From positions 1,984,001-2,048,000 of the forward strand of contig NZ_AP022620.1 of the NCBI RefSeq assembly GCF_010731855.1: a stretch of 64,000 bases of DNA, written 5' to 3'. Positions within the stretch are counted from its first letter, which is position 1, and every line of letters begins with the position of its first letter. Below the pieces are notes generated by a model. It had not been told where the DNA came from, did no database searches, and saw only the letters and a list, made by a program, of their open reading frames with translations. The position numbers and the translations under genes were made by a program. Shown piece after piece: positions 20,863 to 29,375 of the stretch. The DNA comes from Mycolicibacterium anyangense. GTDB lineage: Bacteria > Actinomycetota > Actinomycetes > Mycobacteriales > Mycobacteriaceae.

Positions 20863-21485
20863 TGGCCGGTATCGAGCGGGTGGTCACTCACGGCACCTTC
20901 GAACTCGACGGCGGCAGTTGGGAAGTCGACAACAACATCTGGATCGTCGGTGACGATACAGAGGTCATCGTCATCGACGCCGCCCACGACGCCAAGGCCA
21001 TCGAGGACGCCGTCGGCAACCGTCACGTCGTAGCGGTGGTGTGCACGCACGGTCACAACGACCACATCACCGTCGCACCCCAGCTCGGAACCGACCTCGA
21101 CGCCCCAGTGCTGCTGAACCCCGCCGATGCGATGTTGTGGCAGATGACCCACGGCGACAAGCAGTTCCGCGCCATCGAGGACGGCCAGGTGCTCAAGGCC
21201 GACGGAATCGAGTTGCATGCGATCGCCACCCCGGGGCACTCCCCCGGCTCGACCTGCCTCTACGCGCCGGCATTGGGTGCCGTCTTCTCCGGGGACACCC
21301 TGTTCCAGGGCGGACCGGGTGCTACCGGACGCTCGTTCTCGGACTTCCCGACCATCCTCGGGTCGATCAAAGACAAGCTCGGCAAACTGCCCGCGGACAC
21401 CGTGGTGTACACCGGCCATGGCGACACCACCCGGATCGGCGACGAGCTGGTGAACTACGACGACTGGGTGAAGCGCGGCCACTGA
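20862..21485 (+). CDS. Metallo-beta-lactamase-fold hydrolase coupled to mscR
   Basis: A 207-residue MBL-fold enzyme with the metal-binding THGHNDH motif (about residues 64-70), GHSPGS (about 127) and a C-terminal TGHGDTT. This glyoxalase-II-like set of ligands fits a thioesterase acting on a mycothiol conjugate such as S-formylmycothiol. That substrate is inferred from its 1-bp overlap with mscR. The last codons and the stop lie inside the first copy of a 59-bp tandem repeat. Confidence 0.9.
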   Translation: MAGIERVVTHGTFELDGGSWEVDNNIWIVGDDTEVIVIDAAHDAKAIEDAVGNRHVVAVVCTHGHNDHITVAPQLGTDLDAPVLLNPADAMLWQMTHGDKQFRAIEDGQVLKADGIELHAIATPGHSPGSTCLYAPALGAVFSGDTLFQGGPGATGRSFSDFPTILGSIKDKLGKLPADTVVYTGHGDTTRIGDELVNYDDWVKRGH

Positions 21486-21592
21486 CGATGCGCCGCGAGG
21501 TACGAGCGACGAGGAGGAAGTGGCCAGTCAGACGCGGCCACTGACGATGCGCCGCGAGGTACGAGCGACGAGGAGGAAGTGGCCAGTCAGAC
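21475..21592. repeat. Two tandem copies of a 59-bp unit
   Basis: The unit starting GCGGCCACTGACGATGCGCC runs 21475-21533 and is repeated at 21534-21592 with near-identity, followed by a partial third start (ACGGCCACT). The first copy includes the 3' end of the MBL hydrolase gene. Each unit contains AGTGGCC and GGCCACT arms, so the duplication doubles a hairpin. The gap up to 21599 holds nothing else. Confidence 0.9.
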
Positions 21593-21601
21593 ACGGCCAC
21601 T
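21519..21601. terminator. Two hairpins AGTGGCC-N10-GGCCACT between convergent genes
   Basis: A 7-bp stem forms at 21519-21525/21536-21542 and again at 21578-21584/21595-21601, one per repeat unit. They sit between the converging MBL hydrolase and alcohol dehydrogenase genes; the second overlaps the dehydrogenase stop. They may terminate transcription from both sides, though no U-run follows. Confidence 0.45.
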
Positions 21602-22757
21602 AGGGCGCGGTTGCCATGCTGCGGGGATCGACGAGGATCTTCGCGTGTGATTCCGGGTCCCCCAGCGCCTCGAACGCCGCACTCACCCCGTCCAGACCCA
21701 CCTTGCCGGTGATCAACGGTGAAGCGTTGAGTTTGCCGTCGGCCAGCATGTGCAGGGTGTCACGGAATTCCAGTGGGGTGTAACCGAATACGAAGCGCAG
21801 GTCGATCTCTTTACCGATCGCCATCGTGGGCCGGATCTGGTCGGTGCCCATGCACACCCCGACCACGATCACCCGCGACGTCAGCGGCGCAGCCGCGATG
21901 ACGCCATCGATCATGCCTGGCACCCCGACGCATTCGAAGATCACCGGCCGCTTGGGGCCCGCCGCCCCCAGGGCGTCGGCCGCCCGGTAGACGTACTGCC
22001 AGCCCGGTAGCTTGCGCAGCCTCTCCATCGATCCGACGCCGAGCTCGGCCAGCCCGGCGAAGTCGGTGACCACGCCCTTGCCAATCGCCCGGGCGTAGGG
22101 CGAGTCGACCTTCGGGTCGACGACGATATCGGCGCCGCACTGGCTGGCCAGCGCGCGCCGCCCCGGGGAGAAGTCACTGGCGACGATCGTCGCCACACCC
22201 CGCGCCTTGAGCTGGCAGATGACGGCCAGCCCCACCGGACCGCAACCGATGACAATCGCCGTGTCGCGCTTGGTGACCTCGCTGCGCCGGACCGCGTGCA
22301 GCGCCACCGCCATCGGTTCGGTCAGCGCCGCGACGTCCATCGACAACCCATTGGGCACCGGGAAGGTCATCGCCGCCTCGACCAGAACCTGCTCGGCGTA
22401 GCCGCCGGGTGCCAGTGGGGACAGTCCGGTCAGGTGCACGCCACCGTGCGCGCGGACCATCGGGAAGGACACCACCCGGGTGCCCACCTTGAGCGCCTTG
22501 GGAGTCCCCGCCCCCCGTTCTGCCACCTCGCCGGAAAACTCGTGGCCCATCACCGTGGGGGTGGTGCTGCGCATCCCGTCCGGGTACCCGGTCTCGTCGA
22601 AGACCTCGGCCAGCTCGTCGGCGTGGTCCTTGGCGTGCAGGTCAGACCCGCAGATCCCGCAGCTGCGCACATCGAGCACCAGTTGCCCCTGCGCAGGCCG
22701 CGGCGCGGCGATATCGACGACGGACAATGTTCCCTGCACACAGCTGACAGCCTTCAC
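21600..22757 (-). CDS. Zinc-dependent alcohol dehydrogenase family oxidoreductase
   Basis: A 385-residue medium-chain dehydrogenase. Zinc-binding GICGSDLHAKDH (about residues 34-45) and GHEFSG (about 71), and the Rossmann motif GCGPVGLAVI (about 170), are visible. It probably oxidises an alcohol or polyol with NAD(P). The threonine/sorbitol dehydrogenase branch is closest in style, but the substrate cannot be inferred. It starts with GTG. It converges on the mscR-MBL unit and follows the SHOCT protein gene by 18 bp as a likely separate minus-strand unit. Confidence 0.88.
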   Translation of the reverse strand: MKAVSCVQGTLSVVDIAAPRPAQGQLVLDVRSCGICGSDLHAKDHADELAEVFDETGYPDGMRSTTPTVMGHEFSGEVAERGAGTPKALKVGTRVVSFPMVRAHGGVHLTGLSPLAPGGYAEQVLVEAAMTFPVPNGLSMDVAALTEPMAVALHAVRRSEVTKRDTAIVIGCGPVGLAVICQLKARGVATIVASDFSPGRRALASQCGADIVVDPKVDSPYARAIGKGVVTDFAGLAELGVGSMERLRKLPGWQYVYRAADALGAAGPKRPVIFECVGVPGMIDGVIAAAPLTSRVIVVGVCMGTDQIRPTMAIGKEIDLRFVFGYTPLEFRDTLHMLADGKLNASPLITGKVGLDGVSAAFEALGDPESHAKILVDPRSMATAP

Positions 22758-22775
22758 GCCGCCGAGTCTATGCCG

Positions 22776-23498
22776 CTACCCCCGCAGGATTCGCCGCTTC
22801 TCGGCTTCGAACTCCGCTTCGGTGAGCGCACCCGAGTCACGGAGGGCGGCAATGGTTTTCAGCTGCTCCAACCGAACCCCCTGGTCGGTCGGGGTGAAAG
22901 GGTCCGCCTGCGGGGCAAGCTCGGCCGGCATGTCCTGCCGCTGCACCTCCGGCGATCCGCGACCGCGCAGCCGCTTGAACACCCGCGACAGGATCACATC
23001 GAGGAGGCCCACCCCGAACACCACGGCGAAGACCCAGTGCAGGTAGTCGTAGTCGCTCTCGTGACCGAACGCCAGCCTCGGGTTGATGTAGCCGTTCACC
23101 TCACCGCCGGTCTTGATCTGGTACACGCCCGCGGTGGCTACCTGGGCGGTCCAGATCCTCAGGTGGGTGTCGCTGTTGACAGTCGTTGTGCCACTAGGGC
23201 GTTCGGTGAGCACTGGATCAGGCGCACCCTCGGGCGGGATGATGCTCAGCTTCAGGGCCGGCACCGGGAAGCTGCCCGACGGCGAGCCGGTGACCGAGGT
23301 GTGAAAGCTGATCTGGACCTCACCGGCCGGCAGCGAGATCTGCCCGGATCCCGGGATCGGGACCTCACCATAGGCATCGAACTCGTCGAGGACGAAGGCG
23401 TTGAGCACCATGACGACGATGAATCCGATCCCGCCGACGATCATGCCGAGGATTCCGGTGATGGCCAAGATGCGGGAGGCCGACCAGCTGCCCTTCAT
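22776..23498 (-). CDS. Membrane protein with C-terminal SHOCT domain
   Basis: A 240-residue protein starting MKGSWSASRILAITG at 23498. One transmembrane helix lies at about residues 9-31, followed by a beta-rich region of about 120 residues and a second helix (YLHWVFAVVFGVGLLDVIL, about 155-175). The cytoplasmic tail ends in a SHOCT motif (LKTIAALRDSGALTEAEFEA). SHOCT motifs mediate oligomerisation in many bacterial membrane proteins. The function is unknown. The longer frame upstream overlaps the TetR gene and was discarded. The TetR start-to-stop gap is 14 bp, so both may share a transcript. Confidence 0.8.
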   Translation of the reverse strand: MKGSWSASRILAITGILGMIVGGIGFIVVMVLNAFVLDEFDAYGEVPIPGSGQISLPAGEVQISFHTSVTGSPSGSFPVPALKLSIIPPEGAPDPVLTERPSGTTTVNSDTHLRIWTAQVATAGVYQIKTGGEVNGYINPRLAFGHESDYDYLHWVFAVVFGVGLLDVILSRVFKRLRGRGSPEVQRQDMPAELAPQADPFTPTDQGVRLEQLKTIAALRDSGALTEAEFEAEKRRILRG

Positions 23499-23512
23499 GG
23501 CCGCCAAGTGTG

Positions 23513-24187
23513 TCACGGCGGACTTTGCGCCGCCGCTCCAATCAGCCAGGTCGTCAGCCCGGCCTGCAGCCCATCGACGAAACGGCACGCCGGGTCGGGA
23601 AAGCCGAGTTCCTCGACGGCCTGGCGCACCGGCTCGGTGGGCACCGAGAACGGATACATCCCAGCCACCAGCGTCAGGACTCCTTCGCCGATGAACCCCA
23701 GGAATTCGGCGCTCAGCCACGGCAGCTGCCCGCCCACGACCGAAGACAGCTCACCGATGGTCTGCATAGCCCGGACCTTGAAATCGCGGGCGAAGTCAGC
23801 CGAGATGTTGCGCTCGAGCACCCCGGCCATCGCACCGAGCAGCTCGCACAGCAGAGCCCGTTCCACCAAGGTCTCGACGATCACGGCCGCCACCCGGATT
23901 TCGCTGTCGTAGTTCGGCTTTCGGGGCTGGGGCACACCCAGCCGCTCGTTCAGTTCGACCAGCCAGGACCGGCACTCCGAGTCGAGCAACTCCAGGAAGA
24001 TCGCCTCCCGGCTCTCGAAGTAACGCAGCACATTGGACTTCGCCAACCCGACGCGTTCGCTGATGTCGCGCAGCGTGACGCCATCGACACCGCTGGCGGC
24101 CAGGGCATCGCGCGCGGCAACCAGGATGGCAGACCGTCGGGCGGCCAGCTGCTCGGGCCGACGGGCCCGCTGGAACGGTAACGTCAC
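23513..24187 (-). CDS. TetR-family transcriptional regulator
   Basis: A 224-residue regulator. The TetR helix-turn-helix VTLRDISERVGLAKSNVLRY spans about residues 36-55, preceded by the arginine-rich RARRPEQLAARR. It is divergent from an SDR gene with a 64-bp gap that contains two operator-like boxes at 24201-24215 and 24218-24242. It very likely represses the SDR and its own gene. The C-terminal ligand domain offers no clue to the ligand. Confidence 0.92.
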   Translation of the reverse strand: MTLPFQRARRPEQLAARRSAILVAARDALAASGVDGVTLRDISERVGLAKSNVLRYFESREAIFLELLDSECRSWLVELNERLGVPQPRKPNYDSEIRVAAVIVETLVERALLCELLGAMAGVLERNISADFARDFKVRAMQTIGELSSVVGGQLPWLSAEFLGFIGEGVLTLVAGMYPFSVPTEPVRQAVEELGFPDPACRFVDGLQAGLTTWLIGAAAQSPP

Positions 24188-24200
24188 CGCAGTAATTTAG

Positions 24201-24242
24201 CAGACCACCGTTCTCTTGTTATCAGACTATCGTTCTGTTAAC
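24201..24242. promoter_or_regulatory. Two operator-like boxes, CAGA-N7-TCTs, 22 bp apart
   Basis: The better box, 24218-24242, is the 25-bp palindrome GTTA-N-CAGA-N7-TCTG-N-TAAC with perfect arms. A second, degenerate box at 24201-24215 reads CAGA-N7-TCTC. Their CAGA elements are 22 bp apart, two helical turns, so two dimers could bind on the same DNA face. They fill the gap between the divergent TetR and SDR genes. Confidence 0.65.
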
Positions 24243-24251
24243 GTCGGCGCC

Positions 24252-25199
24252 ATGGCTGCCCTCTCCCTGTCCGTTCCCGATCTGTCCGGCACACTCGCCG
24301 TCGTCACCGGCTCCAACAGTGGCCTCGGTCTCGGGGTCACCAAGCGCCTCGCGGCCGCGGGCGCCGAGGTGATCATGGCGATCCGCAACCAGGCCAAAGG
24401 CGAAGCCGCGGCCGCCGAGATCCGCGCCGCGGTGCCCACCGCGAAGCTGACCCTCAAGAGCATCGACCTGTCGTCGCTGGCCAGCGTCGCGGCCCTCGGC
24501 GACGAACTCAATGCCGAAGGACGCCCGATCGACATCCTGGTGAACAACGCCGGCGTCATGCAGCCGCCACAGCGCGACACCACCTCCGAAGGATTCGAAT
24601 TGCAGTTCGGTGCCAACCATCTGGGCCACTTCGCCCTGACCGCACACCTGCTGCCACTGCTGCGGGCCGCGCAGAGCCCGCGAGTGGTGTCGCTGAGCAG
24701 CCTGGCCGCCCGGATCGGCGGGATCAACTTTGAGGACCCCAACTTCGAGCGCAGCTACTCCGCCAACGCCGCCTACGCCCAGTCCAAGAGCGCGACGCTG
24801 ATGTTCGCGATCGAACTGGACCGGCTCAGCCGCGCGCGTGACTGGGGCATCATGTCCAATGCCGCGCATCCCGGTCTGTGCAAGACCAATCTGCAGATCA
24901 GCGGCCCCTCGCACGGCCGCGAGAAGCCCACCGCGCTGGCCCGGTTCTACCAGTTCAGCTGGCGGTTCATGCCATTCATGTGGCAGGAGGTCGACGCCGG
25001 CATCGTGCCGGTGCTCTACGCCGCCGCCGACCCGAAGGCCCAGGGCGGTCATTTCTACGGACCGAAGGGTTTCATGGAAGTTGCCGGGGGCGGGGTCAAA
25101 GAAGGCAAGATCCTGCCCCGCGCCACCGACGCACAGGGGTGCCGCCGGCTCTGGCAGATCTCCGAAGATCTCACCGGCGTGCGTTATCCCGACAATTGA
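24252..25199 (+). CDS. Short-chain dehydrogenase/reductase
   Basis: A 315-residue SDR with the cofactor motif [10 protein letters not shown] (about residues 19-28), NNAGVM (about 99) and the catalytic YAQSK (Tyr about 174, Lys about 178). The pattern and length match the protochlorophyllide-reductase-like/retinol-dehydrogenase-like SDRs common in mycobacteria; the substrate is unknown. ATG 24252 was chosen because [13 protein letters not shown] leads directly into the fold and the 12 residues of the longer frame would overlap the operator. It is the probable main target of the divergent TetR. Confidence 0.88.
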   Translation: MAALSLSVPDLSGTLAVVTGSNSGLGLGVTKRLAAAGAEVIMAIRNQAKGEAAAAEIRAAVPTAKLTLKSIDLSSLASVAALGDELNAEGRPIDILVNNAGVMQPPQRDTTSEGFELQFGANHLGHFALTAHLLPLLRAAQSPRVVSLSSLAARIGGINFEDPNFERSYSANAAYAQSKSATLMFAIELDRLSRARDWGIMSNAAHPGLCKTNLQISGPSHGREKPTALARFYQFSWRFMPFMWQEVDAGIVPVLYAAADPKAQGGHFYGPKGFMEVAGGGVKEGKILPRATDAQGCRRLWQISEDLTGVRYPDN

Positions 25200-25249
25200 C
25201 CTCGGGGCGACTACCGTCACCTGCACGGCAGCGAGTACGGGAGGTCGCC

Positions 25250-25486
25250 ATGTCCCCAGACGAGTCCAAGCCCTCCGGCGGGGTGGTACAACGGTTCGCC
25301 CTGCGGTACTGGCTAGCCATCCTGCTCGTGGCGCTCGCGGCGATCTTCATCGGCCAGAACCGCGACCGTCAGCAGGTGCACGTGCTGTGGATCACCGTGG
25401 AGTCGCCGATGTGGCTGCTGCTGACCGCGATGCTCGCCGTGGGCATCGTGGTCGGCCTGCTGCTGGGACGTCGTCGCCGACACTGA
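25250..25486 (+). CDS. LapA-like small membrane protein (DUF1049)
   Basis: A 78-residue protein with two transmembrane helices: about residues 20-35 (YWLAILLVALAAIFIGQN) and 52-73 (SPMWLLLTAMLAVGIVVGLL), ending in a basic GRRRRH tail. The FIGQNRDxxxVxxLW spacing is typical of the LapA/DUF1049 family, which in Gram-negatives helps lipopolysaccharide assembly; the role in mycobacteria is unknown. A GGGAGG sits 6 bases before the ATG. The methyltransferase gene begins 1 bp after its stop, implying one transcript. Confidence 0.75.
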   Translation: MSPDESKPSGGVVQRFALRYWLAILLVALAAIFIGQNRDRQQVHVLWITVESPMWLLLTAMLAVGIVVGLLLGRRRRH

Positions 25487-25487
25487 C

Positions 25488-26576
25488 GTGCCCGAGTCCA
25501 GCATCGTGGTGCGTCCACAACCGATGGACAGCGCCACCTACACCGCCTCTTCGCGACTGCAAGCCGCCGGATTGCGCCCTGCGATAGCGCTTTTCGAGGA
25601 GGCCGCCCGCAGCGTCCCGCTGCCGCGCGCGCCCCAGCCGATTGCGATCGCAGACTACGGCGCGGCCAACGGATTCAACTCGCTGCTGCCGATCAATGCG
25701 GCCATCGCGATCCTGCGTGAGCGCACCCGCCCCGACCACGCCATCCTGGTGGCCCACACCGACGTTCCCGACAACGACTTCAGCGCACTGTTCGCCACCC
25801 TTTCCGACGACCACGACAGCTACCTGAAAAAGGATTCGGCCACCTTCGCCTCGGCCGTCGGACGGTCCTTCTTCAAGCAGATCCTGCCCTCGGACAGCAT
25901 TGCGCTGGGCTGGAGTTCATGGGCGGTGCACTGGTTGAGCCGGGTGCCGACGCCGATCCCGGACCACATCCAGATCTCCTTTAGTTCCGACGCTGTGGCC
26001 CGGCGGGCTTACGCGCGGCAGTCTGCCGAGGACTGGCACGAGTTCGTTGCTTTCCGCGGTCGCGAACTAGCTCCGGGTGGACGCCTGGTGGTGCTGACCG
26101 TCGGCCTGGAATCCGACGGGAGTTCCGGCTTCCGGCCGGTGTTCGACGCGGTGTTGACCCACCTGCGCCGGATGGCCGAGGACAAGTTCATCACCGGCGA
26201 CGAGGTGCGCCGGATGTCGATTCCGTCAATGGGCCGTGACGAGAAGGACTTTCGCGCGCCATTCGCCCCGTCTGGTCGGTTCGAGGGCCTGTCGATCGAA
26301 CACCTGGAGCTGTTCGGAGGCGAGGACCGGTACTGGGCGCAGTACCTCAGCGACAAGGACGCGACGGCGTTCGGCGCGAATTGGGCTGCGTTCCTTCGTG
26401 CTTCGATATTCCCCACCCTGGCCGCCGCGCTGGACGGTGGCGTGCACGATCCCAGGGGTACCGAATTCGTCGACCGCCTGGAAGCCGCCGTGGCAGCCCA
26501 CCTGGCGGCCGCACCGGAGCAGATGTCGATTCCGCTGGCCAAACTCGTACTGGAGAAGCGCTCGACGTCAGCCTGA
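25488..26576 (+). CDS. SABATH-type SAM-dependent carboxyl methyltransferase
   Basis: A 362-residue protein resembling the SABATH family (Methyltransf_7), which methylates carboxylates such as salicylate, benzoate or jasmonate in plants. Visible signatures are IADYGAANGFNSL (SAM loop, about residues 53-65), WSSWAVHWLSRVP (about 144-156) and FRGRELAPGGRLVVL (about 188-202). The GTG start at 25488 follows the LapA-like stop by one base. An ATG 12 codons later (MDSATYT) is an alternative start and aligns better with family N-termini. Its 3' end overlaps the convergent Hsp70-like gene by 9 bp. The substrate is unknown. Confidence 0.8.
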   Translation: MPESSIVVRPQPMDSATYTASSRLQAAGLRPAIALFEEAARSVPLPRAPQPIAIADYGAANGFNSLLPINAAIAILRERTRPDHAILVAHTDVPDNDFSALFATLSDDHDSYLKKDSATFASAVGRSFFKQILPSDSIALGWSSWAVHWLSRVPTPIPDHIQISFSSDAVARRAYARQSAEDWHEFVAFRGRELAPGGRLVVLTVGLESDGSSGFRPVFDAVLTHLRRMAEDKFITGDEVRRMSIPSMGRDEKDFRAPFAPSGRFEGLSIEHLELFGGEDRYWAQYLSDKDATAFGANWAAFLRASIFPTLAAALDGGVHDPRGTEFVDRLEAAVAAHLAAAPEQMSIPLAKLVLEKRSTSA

Positions 26577-28259
26577 GATCTTGGGCTGCAAGAACGGCGG
26601 CAGGCCGGGAATCGTCGGGATCGGCGGAATCGTCGGGATGATCGGCGGTGGCGCAGCCGGTGCCTGACTCGGGGGCGCCGTGACGGTCGCCGTCTCGGTC
26701 ACCGGCGGCGGTGTGACAGTCACTGGCGGGGGCGCCGGCGCTTCGGTGGTCACCGGGGGCGCCTGAACCACCTGGGTCTGGGTGACGGGTGCCTGCACCA
26801 CCGTCCGCGGCGCGGGTTGCTCGAGCGGAGCCTGCAGCTGCGCCGGGCTCGGCGACGACGGCGGTGGCGCTACCGCGGTGACGGTCGGCAACGCGGCGGG
26901 TGTGGTCGTGACGCTCGGCATGGGATTGGCCGGAGCGGCGGCTCCGCCGTCGCTGCGCAGCGCAAGCGCGGTTCCGGCTCCGGCCATCGCGATCACCGCC
27001 AGCGCCGCCGCCACCACCGGAAGGGGGCGCCGGTACCAGGGCGTGCGGGTGTCGACGGCCTCGCCGGGTTCGGGCTCGAAATCGATCTGCGGGCGAACCG
27101 GGACCACGAGCTCGGGCTCGGGGGCCAGCATGTCCGGCACGTCGGGAGCCTGTGACCAGGCCAGCGCCGCACCGGTCAGCGGCGCGTGGTCGGCAATCGG
27201 TGCCAACGGGGACGGGACCGGCACCGGGACCACCGACGCGGCGGCCAGCGCGGTAGGACTGTCATCGACCGGCCCACGGGCAGCCCGCAACGCGGCACCG
27301 ATCGCCGGGATCAGCCCTGGTCGCGGCGACGTGACAACCGGCACCCGCAGCTGCTCGGACAGCGCGGTGGTGAGCACCGGGGTGGCCGCAACCCCGCCGA
27401 TCGTGGCGACGGCGGCCAGTTCATGCGGCCGCACTCCGGTTCGGCTCAGCAGATCGATGACCGCAGCCGTCAGGTCGGCCAGCGGCCGGCGCACCACCTC
27501 GTCGAGTTCGGTGCGGGTCAGCCGCACATCACCGGTGAAGCCGGGCAGATCGGCGGGGATGGCGGTCACCGAGGCGGTGGACAGCCGTTCCTTGCCCACC
27601 CGGCAGTCGCTCCGCAGCCGTGTCAGCGACCCGATGGCCGAGGTGCCGGTGATGTCGAGTGTTCCGCCCACCGACAGCTCGCCCACCACATGGGCCAGCA
27701 CAGCCTGGTCGACCAGATCACCGGAGAAGTCCAGATATCGCAGCGGCGCGTCGATCGGCCGGTATCCGGCGGCCGCATCGAGCAGGGTCAGCGTCGTCCC
27801 GCTGCCGCCGACGTCACACAGGGCGATCACACCCCGTGTCGGTAGCCCGGGGTCGGCCTGCAGGGCCGTCGCCGCTGCCGCAGCGTCGGGCATCATCAGC
27901 AGCTCACCGGCCGACCACTCAGGGAGGCGGCGCAGCGCCCGGCGCAGGGCCTCCACGGCGGCGGGTGCCCAGTGCGCCGGATACGCGCACGCGGCGGCCG
28001 TCGGCAACGGCCGGCCGGCCGTCGCCTCGTAGGCCAGCCCGCGCAGCGCGTCGGCCAGCAAATCTTCTGCCGAATGCATCGACCCGTCGGAGGCCACGAT
28101 GCCCACCGGGTCACCGACCCGGTCGACGAAATCGCTGATCGTCACGCCGGGCAGCGCGATAACAGGCTTACGCGTGACACTTCGGTCCGATGTCACCGCA
28201 GCCAGCGTGGTAGCTCCGACCGACAGTCCGATGGCCGGTTTGGTTGCGTCAGTCATCAT
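26568..28259 (-). CDS. Hsp70-like ATPase-domain membrane protein with proline-rich tail
   Basis: A 563-residue protein. The first about 340 residues resemble an actin/Hsp70 nucleotide-binding fold (GLSVGATTLAAV phosphate-1-like, ALCDVGGSGTTLTLLD phosphate-2-like and ATIGGVAATPVL adenosine-like motifs). They are followed by an acidic linker, one transmembrane helix at about 413-435 and a Pro/Thr/Val-rich extracytoplasmic tail of about 125 residues. There is no Hsp70 substrate-binding domain. It matches the recalled proline-rich mycobacterial protein Rv2264c. The function is unknown; a chaperone-like or cell-wall-linked role is only suggested by architecture. It lies 33 bp downstream of the DapB-like gene. 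Confidence 0.8.
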   Translation of the reverse strand: MMTDATKPAIGLSVGATTLAAVTSDRSVTRKPVIALPGVTISDFVDRVGDPVGIVASDGSMHSAEDLLADALRGLAYEATAGRPLPTAAACAYPAHWAPAAVEALRRALRRLPEWSAGELLMMPDAAAAATALQADPGLPTRGVIALCDVGGSGTTLTLLDAAAGYRPIDAPLRYLDFSGDLVDQAVLAHVVGELSVGGTLDITGTSAIGSLTRLRSDCRVGKERLSTASVTAIPADLPGFTGDVRLTRTELDEVVRRPLADLTAAVIDLLSRTGVRPHELAAVATIGGVAATPVLTTALSEQLRVPVVTSPRPGLIPAIGAALRAARGPVDDSPTALAAASVVPVPVPSPLAPIADHAPLTGAALAWSQAPDVPDMLAPEPELVVPVRPQIDFEPEPGEAVDTRTPWYRRPLPVVAAALAVIAMAGAGTALALRSDGGAAAPANPMPSVTTTPAALPTVTAVAPPPSSPSPAQLQAPLEQPAPRTVVQAPVTQTQVVQAPPVTTEAPAPPPVTVTPPPVTETATVTAPPSQAPAAPPPIIPTIPPIPTIPGLPPFLQPKISG

Positions 28260-28292
28260 CTGACATGTCGGTCGCAGCGCCGCCGGCGTTAC

Positions 28293-29366
28293 TCAGCGAA
28301 TGGTGCCGCGACCTGGGATCAAGGGCAGATCCAGTGGGGTGACCCAGCCCGGGGGCAGGTCGTTGACGGCGGGCACGGCGTTGAGCGCCCGCAGCCCGGT
28401 CGACAGGCATCCCGCAGCGGCGGCGTCCCGCCCGGATCCGTCGGTGAACCGGAACGCGGTCTCCTGGAAGATGCTGGGCGTGCCATCGATGTCGACGCGG
28501 TAGACGTCGTCCTGATCACCCGACGGCCAATCCGGGGCGGCGTCGCGTCCGATGCGATTGACGTGCTCGAGCTGGATGCGGGTCTGCCCGCGGTAGACGC
28601 CGTTGATGGTGAACCGCACCGCCGCCACGTGACCCGCCGGGATGACGCCCTTGACGGTTGTGCGTTCGGTCGGTGTCACCCACTTGTCCCAGGTGGTGGT
28701 GATCTCGTCGAGTTCGATACCGGCGGCGGCAGCGATCATCGGCACGGTCGCGCCCCAGGCGAAGACCAGGACGTCGGAGTTCTCCAGCAGGGGTTTGTAC
28801 TCCGGTTCCCGGCCAATGCCCATCTCGAACTCGTAGTCGCCTTCGTAATTGGTGTAGTCCAGCAGCTCGGACGCCCGCACCCGGCGCACCTCCGAGCACA
28901 GCCCCATCAGGGTCATCGGGAACAGATCGTTGGCGAAACCGGGGTCGATCCCGGTGGTGAAGCACGACGAGCGGCCCTCGTCACAGGCCTTGACGATCGG
29001 GTCGATCCAGTTCGGCGGGTTGAGGTGCATCGCGGGCCACACCCAGGGCGTCATCGCCGTCGAGCACACATCGATCCCGGCCGCCAGGAACCGGGTGATC
29101 AGATCGATGTTCGCATCGGCGTGGGCGGCGGTCGGTCCGTAGTGCACCAGGGCGTCGGGCTTCAGCGCGATCAGGGCCTCGACGTCATCGGTGGCCAGCA
29201 CCCCGGCCGGCTCGGACAACCCGCAGATCTCGCCCACATCGACACCAACCTTGGCCGGGTTGCTCACTCCCACCCCGACCAGTTCGAACTCGGGATGCTT
29301 GAGCACCTCCGGGATCACCATCTTGCCGACGAAACCGGTACCCCAGACCACTATTCGCTTAGCCAC
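28293..29366 (-). CDS. DapB-like NAD(P)-binding oxidoreductase
   Basis: A 357-residue protein with an N-terminal Rossmann motif IVVWGTGFVGKMV and an overall pattern like the dihydrodipicolinate-reductase-related family found in several copies in mycobacteria. Some members of this superfamily are amine/amino-acid dehydrogenases. The true DapB signature is absent, so it is not a lysine-pathway enzyme. It begins 9 bp after the Rieske oxygenase stop, so it may be cotranscribed with the carotenoid genes. Whether it takes part in that pathway is unknown. Confidence 0.78.
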   Translation of the reverse strand: MAKRIVVWGTGFVGKMVIPEVLKHPEFELVGVGVSNPAKVGVDVGEICGLSEPAGVLATDDVEALIALKPDALVHYGPTAAHADANIDLITRFLAAGIDVCSTAMTPWVWPAMHLNPPNWIDPIVKACDEGRSSCFTTGIDPGFANDLFPMTLMGLCSEVRRVRASELLDYTNYEGDYEFEMGIGREPEYKPLLENSDVLVFAWGATVPMIAAAAGIELDEITTTWDKWVTPTERTTVKGVIPAGHVAAVRFTINGVYRGQTRIQLEHVNRIGRDAAPDWPSGDQDDVYRVDIDGTPSIFQETAFRFTDGSGRDAAAAGCLSTGLRALNAVPAVNDLPPGWVTPLDLPLIPGRGTIR

Positions 29367-29375
29367 GCTAGGAGC

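Noticed and set aside
21475..21592. CRISPR-like array
   Set aside because: Only two adjacent units with no intervening unique spacers, and one unit covers a gene end, so it is a tandem duplication and not a CRISPR. No cas genes were seen in the window.
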